Shown here piece after piece: positions 1-6,732 of a stretch of 8,710 nt of DNA. The translations under genes were made by a program, and so were the position numbers. The notes under the pieces are model-generated. The model was not told where the DNA came from. It did not search any database and saw only the letters and a program-made list of their open reading frames with translations. The stretch is from NCBI GenBank assembly GCA_946413885.1, contig CAMKMK010000092.1, forward strand, positions 1 to 8,710. The letters are read 5' to 3'. The stretch's first letter is position 1; each line of letters opens with the position of its first letter. The DNA is from an uncultured Prevotellaceae bacterium (GTDB taxonomy: Bacteria > Bacteroidota > Bacteroidia > Bacteroidales > Bacteroidaceae).

Positions 1-443
1 CATTTCGTGTTGGGACGGAATTCCTTTTCGATGCGATCGTCGTCCCAGTCTGGATCGATGAAAGTACATTCGATGCCGAGTTTCTTCATGGTCACGCCGA
101 AGAGGTTGAACGTGCCGCCATAGATGGTGTTGGAGGTAATGAAATGATCGCCAGCATGGCAGATGTTGAAGATGGCATAGAAATTGGCAGCCTGGCCGCT
201 GGAGGTAAGTACGGCACCTACGCCACCCTCGAGGGCAGCAATTTTTTTTGCCACCATGTCGTTGGTCGGATTGGCCAGACGTGTATAGAAATAGCCTTCG
301 TCCTTCAGGTCAAAAAGGCGCGCCATCTGCTCGCTGGTTTCGTACTTGAAGGTTGTGCTCTGATAAATGGGCAATTGCTGAGGTTCGCCTTTCTTTGCTT
401 TCCATCCGCCGTGAATGCAGATAGTCTCAAGATTCTTTTTCAT
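1..443 (-). CDS. metY: O-acetylhomoserine sulfhydrylase (Cys/Met-metabolism PLP enzyme), C-terminus cut by window edge
   Basis: Reading the minus strand from the ATG at 443 gives 147 uninterrupted codons that run off the left edge, about one third of a family usually near 430 residues. The N-terminus (MKKNLETICIHGG) and PIYQSTTF at residues 25-32 are typical of the Cys/Met-metabolism PLP-dependent family. Visible active-site elements are YTR at 53-55 and NPT at 58-60 (cofactor phosphate contacts from the partner subunit), SSGQAAN at 81-87 (phosphate-binding loop) and IYGGTFNLF at 107-115, whose tyrosine stacks on PLP. The Schiff-base lysine lies outside the window. Family members make homocysteine from O-acetylhomoserine and sulfide in the cytoplasm. 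The LFDLK/GYFYTRLANPTND pattern favours MetY over cystathionine gamma-synthase, but a related lyase is not excluded. The gene is transcribed divergently from the receptor operon. Confidence 0.88.
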   Translation of the reverse strand, partial: MKKNLETICIHGGWKAKKGEPQQLPIYQSTTFKYETSEQMARLFDLKDEGYFYTRLANPTNDMVAKKIAALEGGVGAVLTSSGQAANFYAIFNICHAGDHFITSNTIYGGTFNLFGVTMKKLGIECTFIDPDWDDDRIEKEFRPNTK

Positions 444-468
444 ATTGTTGAATATTTGTTTTTGTTTT

Positions 469-487
469 TTTGCATCTTTGATGCAAA
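469..487. repeat. 8-bp-arm inverted repeat at the metY transcription start
   Basis: TTTGCATC (469-476) and GATGCAAA (480-487) are perfect reverse complements around a 3-nt centre. The dyad overlaps half of the -7 box and the expected start site of the metY-like gene, where a repressor dyad would sit. Because TATCTTTGCA is itself a common -7 context in this phylum, half of the symmetry may be incidental. Confidence 0.5.
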
Positions 488-514
488 GATATAACATTTA
501 TTTCAATCTTGCAA
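484..514 (-). promoter_or_regulatory. Promoter for the metY-like gene
   Basis: On the minus strand TTG (514-512) is followed after exactly 20 bp by TATCTTTG (491-484), matching the Bacteroidota housekeeping promoter (TTG at -33, TAnnTTTG at -7). Transcription would start near 478-481, giving a leader of about 35-40 nt before the ATG at 443. That is too short for a SAM riboswitch. Motif match only. Confidence 0.7.
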
Positions 515-583
515 ATTTTTTCTATCTTTTTTTCATGCAATCCTCTACATTATGAAAAGACAAAATCAGGAAAAGACATCAAA

Positions 584-615
584 TCGTGACATCGTGACAT
601 CGTGACATCATGACA
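584..615 (+). repeat. Four tandem 8-bp units TCGTGACA (left block)
   Basis: The units lie at 584-591, 592-599, 600-607 and 608-615. The first three are identical and the fourth is TCATGACA. This block forms most of the left arm of the 244-bp inverted structure. Confidence 0.85.
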
Positions 616-659
616 TTAAGCACTTTCCAATGTGCAAGAAGCTCCTGCATACCTATAGC

Positions 660-697
660 TTATTATAATATATAATGATTATTATATATTATAATAA
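660..697. repeat. Perfect 17-bp A/T palindrome with 4-nt loop
   Basis: Arms 660-676 and 681-697 are perfectly complementary at all 17 positions around GATT, and consist only of A and T. The surrounding sequence to about 735 is also strongly A/T-rich. The flanking genes diverge, so a terminator role is unlikely. It may extrude as a cruciform, mark an easily melted segment, or be the centre of a small non-coding repeat element. Confidence 0.8.
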
Positions 698-789
698 AAT
701 TATTTATATTATTATCAGTATAATTTTTATTGTTTATTCTTTCGATTTGTAAGCTACCTTCCGAGGCCGGATGGTTGAAAACACCTTAA

Positions 790-821
790 TGTCACGATGT
801 CATTTTGTCATTTTGTCATTT
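790..821 (-). repeat. Four tandem 8-bp TGTCA units (right block, inverted relative to the left block)
   Basis: The units are TGTCACGA (790-797), then three copies of TGTCATTT (798-805, 806-813, 814-821). The first is the exact reverse complement of the left-block unit TCGTGACA, so the two blocks face each other with matching period, copy number and length. Confidence 0.85.
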
Positions 822-879
822 TTTCCACAAACACTGACGACGATGAATAGGATGGAGGGTGCAGGAAGATTGCAAAAGA

Positions 880-955
880 CAACGTGTTGTCTTGGGGGTT
901 TCAACGTGTTGTCCTGGGGATTTCAACGTGTTGAAATTCGTGTTTCAACGTGTTG
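880..955. repeat. Array of four CAACGTGTTG cores at exact 22-bp spacing
   Basis: Identical 10-bp cores start at 880, 902, 924 and 946. The first two full 22-bp units share the tail TCYTGGGGRTTT, while the third and fourth keep only the core and part of the flank. Each core is a dyad (CAAC, GT, GTTG). In copies 1 and 3 the dyad extends to 8-bp arms, AAGACAAC/GTTGTCTT at 876-893 and ATTTCAAC/GTTGAAAT at 920-937, with different flanking bases but preserved complementarity. The array sits about 70-145 bp upstream of the expected transcription start of the receptor operon, and 22 bp is close to two helical turns. It is a candidate multi-site operator; the binding protein is unknown. Confidence 0.7.
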
Positions 956-988
956 CGGATGATGGAGGGAAAAAATATGATTTCCCTC

Positions 989-1019
989 TTGCATAATTCA
1001 AAAAAAAGTTGTAACTTTG
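989..1019 (+). promoter_or_regulatory. Promoter of the TonB-receptor operon
   Basis: TTG at 989-991 and TAACTTTG at 1012-1019 are separated by 20 bp, matching the Bacteroidota -33/-7 consensus. The start site would fall near 1023-1026, almost on the first possible ATG (1024). The transcript would then be close to leaderless, or would begin translation at the second ATG (1042). Confidence 0.72.
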
Positions 1020-1023
1020 CGGT

Positions 1024-3906
1024 ATGATTAGAGGAGATAAAATGATATGGTTTCTCGTGGGGTTGATGCTTCTTTTCAACCTTGGAGGGCTGTGGGCGCA
1101 AACCCCAGACGAGAAGTCGTGTCAGCAGCAATATTTCGAGTTGGCTGGCGACAATGCGGCGTTGTACAGGGGAAAGGCCTTGACGACGAGCTATCAGTCA
1201 ACGGAATGGCTGAGTCATCCTTATTGGGACGATGAGGAGTTTCACGAGGGTGAGGTCAGCTTTCGGGGTGTGGTGTACCCTCACGTGAAACTTCGTTATG
1301 ATGTGGTCAGCCACTTGGTGGAGGTGCTGACTCCCAAGCGAGGATTCGTCGTGTTGCCTGACCAGGAGATGATAGACTATTTCACGATGGACGGTTTCCG
1401 TTTCGTGCGCTACGGGAACATTTTTGTTCGTCAGGATTATCAGGGACGGACGGTAAGCTTTCATCGCCAACGCACCAAGCAGAGGACGAACAATGTGGTG
1501 ATCGACAAATATTCCTATAAGCGACTCAAGACGGATGATGTCTTCATGCTTCATCGATTGGATGGTGATTTTGAGGTGAAGAACTTGCGTAGCTTGCAGT
1601 CGCTGTACCCCGAATACAAAAAACAGTTGAAAAGACATGCTCAGCAGTATAATTTGAAGTTCAAGGGCAATGAACGCGGACGGAGTCTGGCTCTCCTGAC
1701 AGTGTATCTGGATGGGTTGCTGCCTGCTTCGGAAGAGGAGGAAATAGTTGTGGATACGGTGACTCGCGAAGTGGAAGTGCCTCAATCACTTATGACGGAG
1801 AACATCGCTACGGAGGTGCCTGCCTACGAGGTGTTCCGCGAGGGAAGCACGGCCGTGCGCCAGCGGGCAGAGGTTGAGCACGACGAGGGTACAGCAGGCA
1901 TAGAGAGCCTGAAACCTATGACGGAAGACAAGTTCTTGAGTGAGGTGGAGGTGACTGCCTTCCGCTCGAATGTGGGAATCGTTCAGATGGGAGTGGAGAA
2001 GTTCCGTCCTTCAGAGTTGAGAAACGTGCCGATGGCATTGGGCGAGTCGGACATCATGAAGATGGTGGAGACGCTGCCTGGAGTGAAGACGATGGGAGAG
2101 GCAAGCAGCGGATTCAACGTGCGAGGAGGTGCTGCTGACCAGAACCTGATTCTCCTGAGTGGCAACACGCTCTACAATCCCATGCACATGTTTGGTCTCT
2201 TCTCGGCCTTCAACACCGATGCCATCAATGATGTCGAGCTGTTCAAAAGCAGCATTCCTGCCCAATACGGAGGAAGAATCTCCTCGGTTATGAACATGAC
2301 GGGAAAGCAGGCGAGCAAGCAGGAATGGCACGGGTCGCTCAGCGCTGGATTGCTGACCAGTAAGGCTCACCTGGAAATCCCTCTCGTGAAGAACCATCTC
2401 TCGCTTTTGCTGGCTGGTCGTACAACGTATTCCGATTGGCTGATGAAAAAGATACCTGAGAAGAGTGAGTACCACGATGGCAAGGCTGGATTCTATGATC
2501 TGAATGGAACGCTTGCCTGGACGGTGAATGAACGGCACTTCGTGAACGTGTACGCTTACGGAAGCCACGACCGCTTCTCCTTCACCGAATATGACAAGTA
2601 TGGCTACAGCAACATCAACGGAAGCGCGGAATGGAAAGCTTACTGGTCAGACCGTCTGCAGAGCACCATCAGTAGCGGAATGGACCATTATGACTATCTG
2701 AACGACGAAAAGGAGGTGCCTACCACGGCGGCTCGTCTCTCGTTCCAACTCCAGCAACAATTCCTTCGAGGCCTGTTTACCCTGAAGGCAAATGAACGCA
2801 ATGAGATGAAGTTCGGTTGGAATGCCTTGCTCTATAATCTCCGTCCTGGTAAATACGAGCCTATTGGAATGATTTCCAACATCGCCCTGAGGGAATTGGA
2901 GCGCGACAAGGCGTTGGAAGGTGCCCTTTTCGTGGAGGATGAATGGGAAATAGACAAGAAGTGGAAGTTGAACGGAGGGCTCCGCTATTCCATCTTTCAA
3001 TCCATGCGTGAGGGCATGAAGAAAATGTATCAGGCTCCTGAGGTGCGTTTCTCCACGAGCTATATGCTGACTGAGGACCAAAGCCTGAAGGTGGGTTTCA
3101 ATACGATGAACCAATTTATACATAAGGTAAGCAATACGGTAATCATGTCGCCTACGGATACCTGGACTCTTTCGAATTCGCGGATCAAGCCTCAGCACGG
3201 GTGGCAGATAGGAGCCGGATACAACATGCGTACGGAGAATCGCCAGTTGGAACTGACTGCTGAAATCTACTACAAACGCATGAGCAATTACCTGACGTAC
3301 CGAAGCGCTGCCCAGTTGATCATGAACGAGCATCTGGAAGATGATGTCTTTGGTGCACAGGGACAAGCCTACGGTTTGGAGGTTCAGCTGAAGAAACCCG
3401 TTGGCAAACTGAACGGATGGATCAGTTACAGCTATGCACGTACGTTCTTGCGTCAGAAGGATGATTCGGTTCTGCCTGTCAACGGAGGTGACTGGTACAA
3501 TGCTGACTGTGACCGCCCGCACGAGCTGAACGTGGTGGCTAACTATAGGTTTACGCGACGCTACAGCACAAGCTTGAATCTGGATTACGCTACAGGTCGC
3601 CCCACCACCGTACCTGCTGGAAGATACTTCGACACTAAACTGAGAAGCTGGCTCCCATATTACACAGAGCGAAACGGATACCGTCTGCCTGACAATTTCC
3701 GCATCGACTTGTCGTTCAACATCGAGCCAGGCCATCATCAGACAGCGAAGACGCATAGCTGGTTCTCATTTGGAGTATACAACGTGTTGGGGCGTCACAA
3801 CGTATATAGCGTATATTACGATGTGTATAATGGCATGATACGGGGATACAAGTTATCGATCTTCGGAGTGCCCATCCCCTTCATTTCCTATAACCTAAAG
3901 TTCTAA
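1024..3906 (+). CDS. TonB-dependent outer-membrane receptor with extra N-terminal domain (DUF4249-associated type)
   Basis: This 960-residue protein is a 22-strand-type outer-membrane active transporter by family. A signal peptide (hydrophobic 8-22) ends near A25/Q26. Residues about 37-230 form an extra globular domain (YRGKAL, HPYWDDEEFHEGEV, YPHVKLRYDVV, later NLRSLQSLYPEYKKQLKRHA) in place of the common carboxypeptidase-like regulatory domain. An acidic linker (about 235-300) leads to the plug at about 307-425, with SEVEVTAFRS, LPGVKTMGEASSGFNVRGGA, DQNLILLSG and PAQYGGRISSVMNM. The rest is barrel, ending in SYNLKF with the terminal aromatic expected of outer-membrane barrels. The plug wording resembles receptors paired with DUF4249 lipoproteins, and such a gene follows 14 nt downstream. 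Start choice: the 1024 ATG supplies R and K ahead of the hydrophobic core but lies on the predicted transcription start. The in-frame ATG at 1042 has GAGGAG at 1031-1036 yet leaves no positive n-region. The substrate is unknown. Confidence 0.9.
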   Translation: MIRGDKMIWFLVGLMLLFNLGGLWAQTPDEKSCQQQYFELAGDNAALYRGKALTTSYQSTEWLSHPYWDDEEFHEGEVSFRGVVYPHVKLRYDVVSHLVEVLTPKRGFVVLPDQEMIDYFTMDGFRFVRYGNIFVRQDYQGRTVSFHRQRTKQRTNNVVIDKYSYKRLKTDDVFMLHRLDGDFEVKNLRSLQSLYPEYKKQLKRHAQQYNLKFKGNERGRSLALLTVYLDGLLPASEEEEIVVDTVTREVEVPQSLMTENIATEVPAYEVFREGSTAVRQRAEVEHDEGTAGIESLKPMTEDKFLSEVEVTAFRSNVGIVQMGVEKFRPSELRNVPMALGESDIMKMVETLPGVKTMGEASSGFNVRGGAADQNLILLSGNTLYNPMHMFGLFSAFNTDAINDVELFKSSIPAQYGGRISSVMNMTGKQASKQEWHGSLSAGLLTSKAHLEIPLVKNHLSLLLAGRTTYSDWLMKKIPEKSEYHDGKAGFYDLNGTLAWTVNERHFVNVYAYGSHDRFSFTEYDKYGYSNINGSAEWKAYWSDRLQSTISSGMDHYDYLNDEKEVPTTAARLSFQLQQQFLRGLFTLKANERNEMKFGWNALLYNLRPGKYEPIGMISNIALRELERDKALEGALFVEDEWEIDKKWKLNGGLRYSIFQSMREGMKKMYQAPEVRFSTSYMLTEDQSLKVGFNTMNQFIHKVSNTVIMSPTDTWTLSNSRIKPQHGWQIGAGYNMRTENRQLELTAEIYYKRMSNYLTYRSAAQLIMNEHLEDDVFGAQGQAYGLEVQLKKPVGKLNGWISYSYARTFLRQKDDSVLPVNGGDWYNADCDRPHELNVVANYRFTRRYSTSLNLDYATGRPTTVPAGRYFDTKLRSWLPYYTERNGYRLPDNFRIDLSFNIEPGHHQTAKTHSWFSFGVYNVLGRHNVYSVYYDVYNGMIRGYKLSIFGVPIPFISYNLKF

Positions 3907-3920
3907 CCGAGAGACGAGCG

Positions 3921-5159
3921 ATGAAACTGAAACTGACATACAGGACATTGTGGACGCTGCTGGTAGGTACCCTGCTGATGACCTCTTGCATAGAGGACTT
4001 CGTGGCCGACATCGACGAGAAGGATGAGCAGCTTCTGGTGGTGGAGGGCAGCATCTACTCAAACTCGCTTTGTACCTTCTACTTGAGTAGCACGCAAAAA
4101 GTAGGTGGAGAGTATTATTGGGATGATGTTGGATTAGGAGGGGAATATGGCGTTTCCAGCCTTCATGCTCCACGAAAGAATTCTTTTAATGTATATAATG
4201 CAGAGGTCAGCGTGCAAGGCTCTGACGGAACCTCTTTCCCTTGTGAAAACAATCCCTATCATGGAGGATATGTTGGAGTCGCTTATCAGGTAAATGTGGG
4301 AACTCTAAAGCGAGGTGTAAAATACTGGCTACAAGTGAAGCTGGATAGTCTTACTTACGAAAGTGAGCCTCAGGAGCCTATCTTCGCTGTCCCCATAGAT
4401 AGTCTCTCTTTCGCTCAGGAGAGGGAAGATTTGGAGGTGGATATTCTGGTTAGCACGGCTCCATCTGAGACAGGCGAACCTCAGTACACACGTTGGGAAT
4501 ATGAAGAATGGTGGGAGATATACACGCCCTGGACAGCTTTTATGGAATATGACCCCATTACCGATAAGATTATTGGTGTGACGGCAATGAAGCATCATGG
4601 ATGGGCAAATGATTCGAGCAACTCATACATTTTAGCCAATAGTGAACCCTTCAAGGATAATCGGCTCCAGCAGTACCGTCTCTATAGCATTGGTCACACC
4701 GATAACCGATTGCAGACTTGTTATTATACACGCGTGAAAGAGTATGCCATTTCCAAGGCTGAATATGAATACGAGAACTTGCGTGATCGGCAGAGTTCCG
4801 ATATGGGGGGAATCTTTACTCCCCAGCCAAGCGAATTACCTTCAAACATTCATTGTCTGGAAGAAGACCGCAGGGCGATCGGATTTGTAGGCGTCCGAGG
4901 CAATGTGGCTACCTGTGAGATGTATATCAAGAAAGGCCAGGTAAAATACTACCCCTCGAGAACCCCTTACACGATAAGTGAGGAACAGGTGATGGAGAAA
5001 ACGTGGAACGACCTTTATAGGGCAGGTTACCAAGTACTCACTTACGAGACCTATCCCAACGGCAATGCATATGTGCAATGGTGTCCTGTCTGGTGCATAG
5101 ATTGTAGGAATTCTTTCTGGAAGTGCTCTTTGGAGAGGCCTTCCTTCTGGCGAGAATAA
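3921..5159 (+). CDS. DUF4249 family outer-membrane lipoprotein
   Basis: This 412-residue protein starts with a lipoprotein signal (MKLKLTYRTLWTLLVGTLL) and a lipobox MTSC with the acylated cysteine at 23. Just after it, IEDFVADIDEKDEQLLVVEGSIYS matches the opening of DUF4249 proteins, where a short acidic stretch is followed by a 'lvVeG' beta strand. The C-terminus carries a cysteine cluster (C388, C392, C395, C402) and a PSFW ending, which corresponds to the CxDC...P-FW signature I associate with this family. DUF4249 genes typically lie next to a TonB-dependent receptor, as here, so the inferred role is a surface ligand-binding or lid partner, comparable in position to SusD but unrelated in sequence. 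There is no strong ribosome binding site in the 14-nt gap, so translation is probably coupled to the receptor gene. Confidence 0.85.
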   Translation: MKLKLTYRTLWTLLVGTLLMTSCIEDFVADIDEKDEQLLVVEGSIYSNSLCTFYLSSTQKVGGEYYWDDVGLGGEYGVSSLHAPRKNSFNVYNAEVSVQGSDGTSFPCENNPYHGGYVGVAYQVNVGTLKRGVKYWLQVKLDSLTYESEPQEPIFAVPIDSLSFAQEREDLEVDILVSTAPSETGEPQYTRWEYEEWWEIYTPWTAFMEYDPITDKIIGVTAMKHHGWANDSSNSYILANSEPFKDNRLQQYRLYSIGHTDNRLQTCYYTRVKEYAISKAEYEYENLRDRQSSDMGGIFTPQPSELPSNIHCLEEDRRAIGFVGVRGNVATCEMYIKKGQVKYYPSRTPYTISEEQVMEKTWNDLYRAGYQVLTYETYPNGNAYVQWCPVWCIDCRNSFWKCSLERPSFWRE

Positions 5160-5178
5160 AAAGACAAGAATCTTCGGA

Positions 5179-6732
5179 ATGAAAAGAATATTATTGACCA
5201 TATTCATCTGCCAAGCTTGCTTGTTGCTGGGAGCCCAACCACTGGGCGAGCGCGTGGAGGCATATACCGACAAGTCGTGCTATCTGACTGGTGAGCGTAT
5301 TCATGTGAGCGTTCTGGTTACCGACAAGAACCACAACACGTTGGATCTGAGCAAGGTAGCGTACGTGGAAATTGCTGATACGGCTCGTATGGTGGCACAC
5401 GCCATGATGTACCTGAAGGATGGACAAGGGTGGGCTGAGGTGAGCCTGCCTGAAGGAATTCATAGCGGGAACTATTTGCTGACGGCTTATACCAGAGCGA
5501 TGCGGAATGAGGGCGAAAAGACTTTTTGTCGCAAAATCATCTCTGTGGTCAATCCGAACGGAATCAGTCAATTGGATAATGTAACTTTCATGAAGGGAGA
5601 GAACCAAAAAGGAAACAACCCTATCAAGGAATATCAGGCTGGGCAAGGCGTGAGAGTGGCGCTTCCAAGAGACTCTGCGATGATCATACGCACTCTCTCA
5701 GTGGTACGCGGCAATCTGCGTACAGCAGAATACACGTTGGAAGAATATGTTGGGAAATCGGCATCCCAGCAGAGGACAAGTAACTACGTGGCTGAGATGG
5801 AGGGCCACATCGTAATGGCTCGCCCGTCGAGTGCTACTCAAACTGAGACCAGCCGCATGGTGATGATAGGGAAGGGGGCTGACGTCTATGATGGACAGCG
5901 ACAGGCTGATGGCACTTGGTATTATTACACCCACGATGTTCATTCTGCCCAACCTACTTTGCTCAACGGGTACGACAATGAGTTGAATCCGGCTCCTTTG
6001 GAGTTCATTTCCCCTTATGCCCAATCTCTTCCAGAATCTTTGCCCGGATTGCAGGTATGGTGCTCGGAGCAAGAACTGAAGGAACGAAGCATTGGCGCCC
6101 AGCAGGAACGGGCTTTGGTGGCTTGGATGAGTCGCGACACATTAGCTCATACGGGAGAATTCTTGTCGAAGAGGCCTGATTACAGTTATGATATGGATGA
6201 GTACACGAAGTTCAACACGGTAAGAGAGGCGTTGCTGGAGTTTGTGAAAGGAGTGAGAAAAAGGAAGGTACACGGCACGAACCAACTCTTCACCCTCTCG
6301 GAAGGCAAGAAAAACTATACCGATTGGCCCGCTTTGGTATTGCTGGATGGAATGCCCGTATATGATGTGGATGATATCCTGAGTTACGATGCTCGTTTGC
6401 TGAAGTACATTGAGGTGTACTCAGGTGTCTTTACTTTTGGAACTACTGTATGTCAAGGCGTTATCTCTTTCATCTCACGTCACGGATTGCTTTCGAACTA
6501 CACGTTGGACGAAGGCTCACGTCTGGTGACTTACGAATTTCCTCAGGATCATCCCAACTGTCTGATTCCTTCGAAGAGCAATATCAGCACGGTTTATTGG
6601 AATCCAGCGGTGAATGCTCATCAAACAGCATTTCCGGCACCCCAGGATGCCGGAAACTATCAAATCATTTTGCAAGGAACAGATGCCGAAGGACATCCGT
6701 TCGAGTCTATCAGTGAGATACGGGTCAACTAA
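5179..6732 (+). CDS. Exported MG2-like / plug-like envelope protein, third gene of the receptor operon
   Basis: This 517-residue protein has a signal peptide (MKRILLTIFICQACLLLGA, cleavage near A19/Q20). Residues about 24-125 (EAYTDKSCYLTGERIHVSVLV ... GNYLLTAYTRAMRN) resemble the macroglobulin MG2-type beta-sandwich common in Bacteroidota exported proteins. The middle (about 150-330) is not recognised. KRPDYSYDMDEYTKFNTVREALLEFV (331-356) leads into PALVLLDGMPVYDVDDILSYD and IEVYSGVFTFGTTVCQGVISF (about 384-431), which look like a TonB-receptor plug-style fold without a barrel. The last 75 residues are probably beta-rich. Relatives with this order that I recall are longer (about 750-900 residues), so this is a compact version. 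It follows the DUF4249 gene by 19 nt with no clear ribosome binding site. A role as periplasmic or outer-membrane accessory to the transporter is inference from position; no enzymatic motif is visible. Confidence 0.72.
   Translation: MKRILLTIFICQACLLLGAQPLGERVEAYTDKSCYLTGERIHVSVLVTDKNHNTLDLSKVAYVEIADTARMVAHAMMYLKDGQGWAEVSLPEGIHSGNYLLTAYTRAMRNEGEKTFCRKIISVVNPNGISQLDNVTFMKGENQKGNNPIKEYQAGQGVRVALPRDSAMIIRTLSVVRGNLRTAEYTLEEYVGKSASQQRTSNYVAEMEGHIVMARPSSATQTETSRMVMIGKGADVYDGQRQADGTWYYYTHDVHSAQPTLLNGYDNELNPAPLEFISPYAQSLPESLPGLQVWCSEQELKERSIGAQQERALVAWMSRDTLAHTGEFLSKRPDYSYDMDEYTKFNTVREALLEFVKGVRKRKVHGTNQLFTLSEGKKNYTDWPALVLLDGMPVYDVDDILSYDARLLKYIEVYSGVFTFGTTVCQGVISFISRHGLLSNYTLDEGSRLVTYEFPQDHPNCLIPSKSNISTVYWNPAVNAHQTAFPAPQDAGNYQIILQGTDAEGHPFESISEIRVN

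Larger units (their letters stand above)
581..824. repeat. 244-bp structure with 40-nt imperfect inverted terminal arms (MITE-like or regulatory)
   Basis: Positions 581-620 and 785-824 are inverted copies of each other. By eye 30 of 40 positions match, and the inner 18 bp (603-620 against 785-802) differ at one base. Each arm continues outward as an 8-bp periodic TGACA/TGTCA tract. The 164-bp interior is non-coding and contains a perfect A/T palindrome. No target-site duplication is visible at the outer ends and no transposase is present. It could be a non-autonomous element, a repeat family of the host, or a looped regulatory region. No protein-coding frame is supported inside it. Confidence 0.55.

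Noticed and set aside
444..483. SAM riboswitch ahead of the metY-like gene
   Set aside because: The promoter motif places transcription start about 35-40 nt before the ATG, leaving no room for a SAM aptamer.
144..494. 116-codon open frame on the plus strand
   Set aside because: It is antisense to the metY-like coding sequence, whose translation matches a known family throughout; the plus-strand product has no recognisable features.
581..824. Phase-variable invertible promoter flanked by inverted repeats
   Set aside because: The arms are imperfect over 40 nt, no clear outward promoter lies in the interior, and no invertase gene is present; the operon promoter lies outside the structure.
821..829. 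TTTTCCACA resembling a DnaA box beside iterated repeats and an A/T palindrome, suggesting an origin
   Set aside because: Only one box is seen, there is no dnaA or replication gene nearby, and the region lies between metabolic and transport genes.
584..955. CRISPR array
   Set aside because: The repeats are 8 or 22 bp with no unique spacers of regular size and no cas genes.
771..962. 63-codon open frame covering the CAACGTGTTG array
   Set aside because: Its composition is dictated by TGTCATTT and 22-bp repeats, and it has no ribosome binding site or plausible protein features.
2647..3756. 369-codon open frame on the minus strand
   Set aside because: It lies wholly antisense to the receptor barrel, which has clear family features; the shadow product has none.
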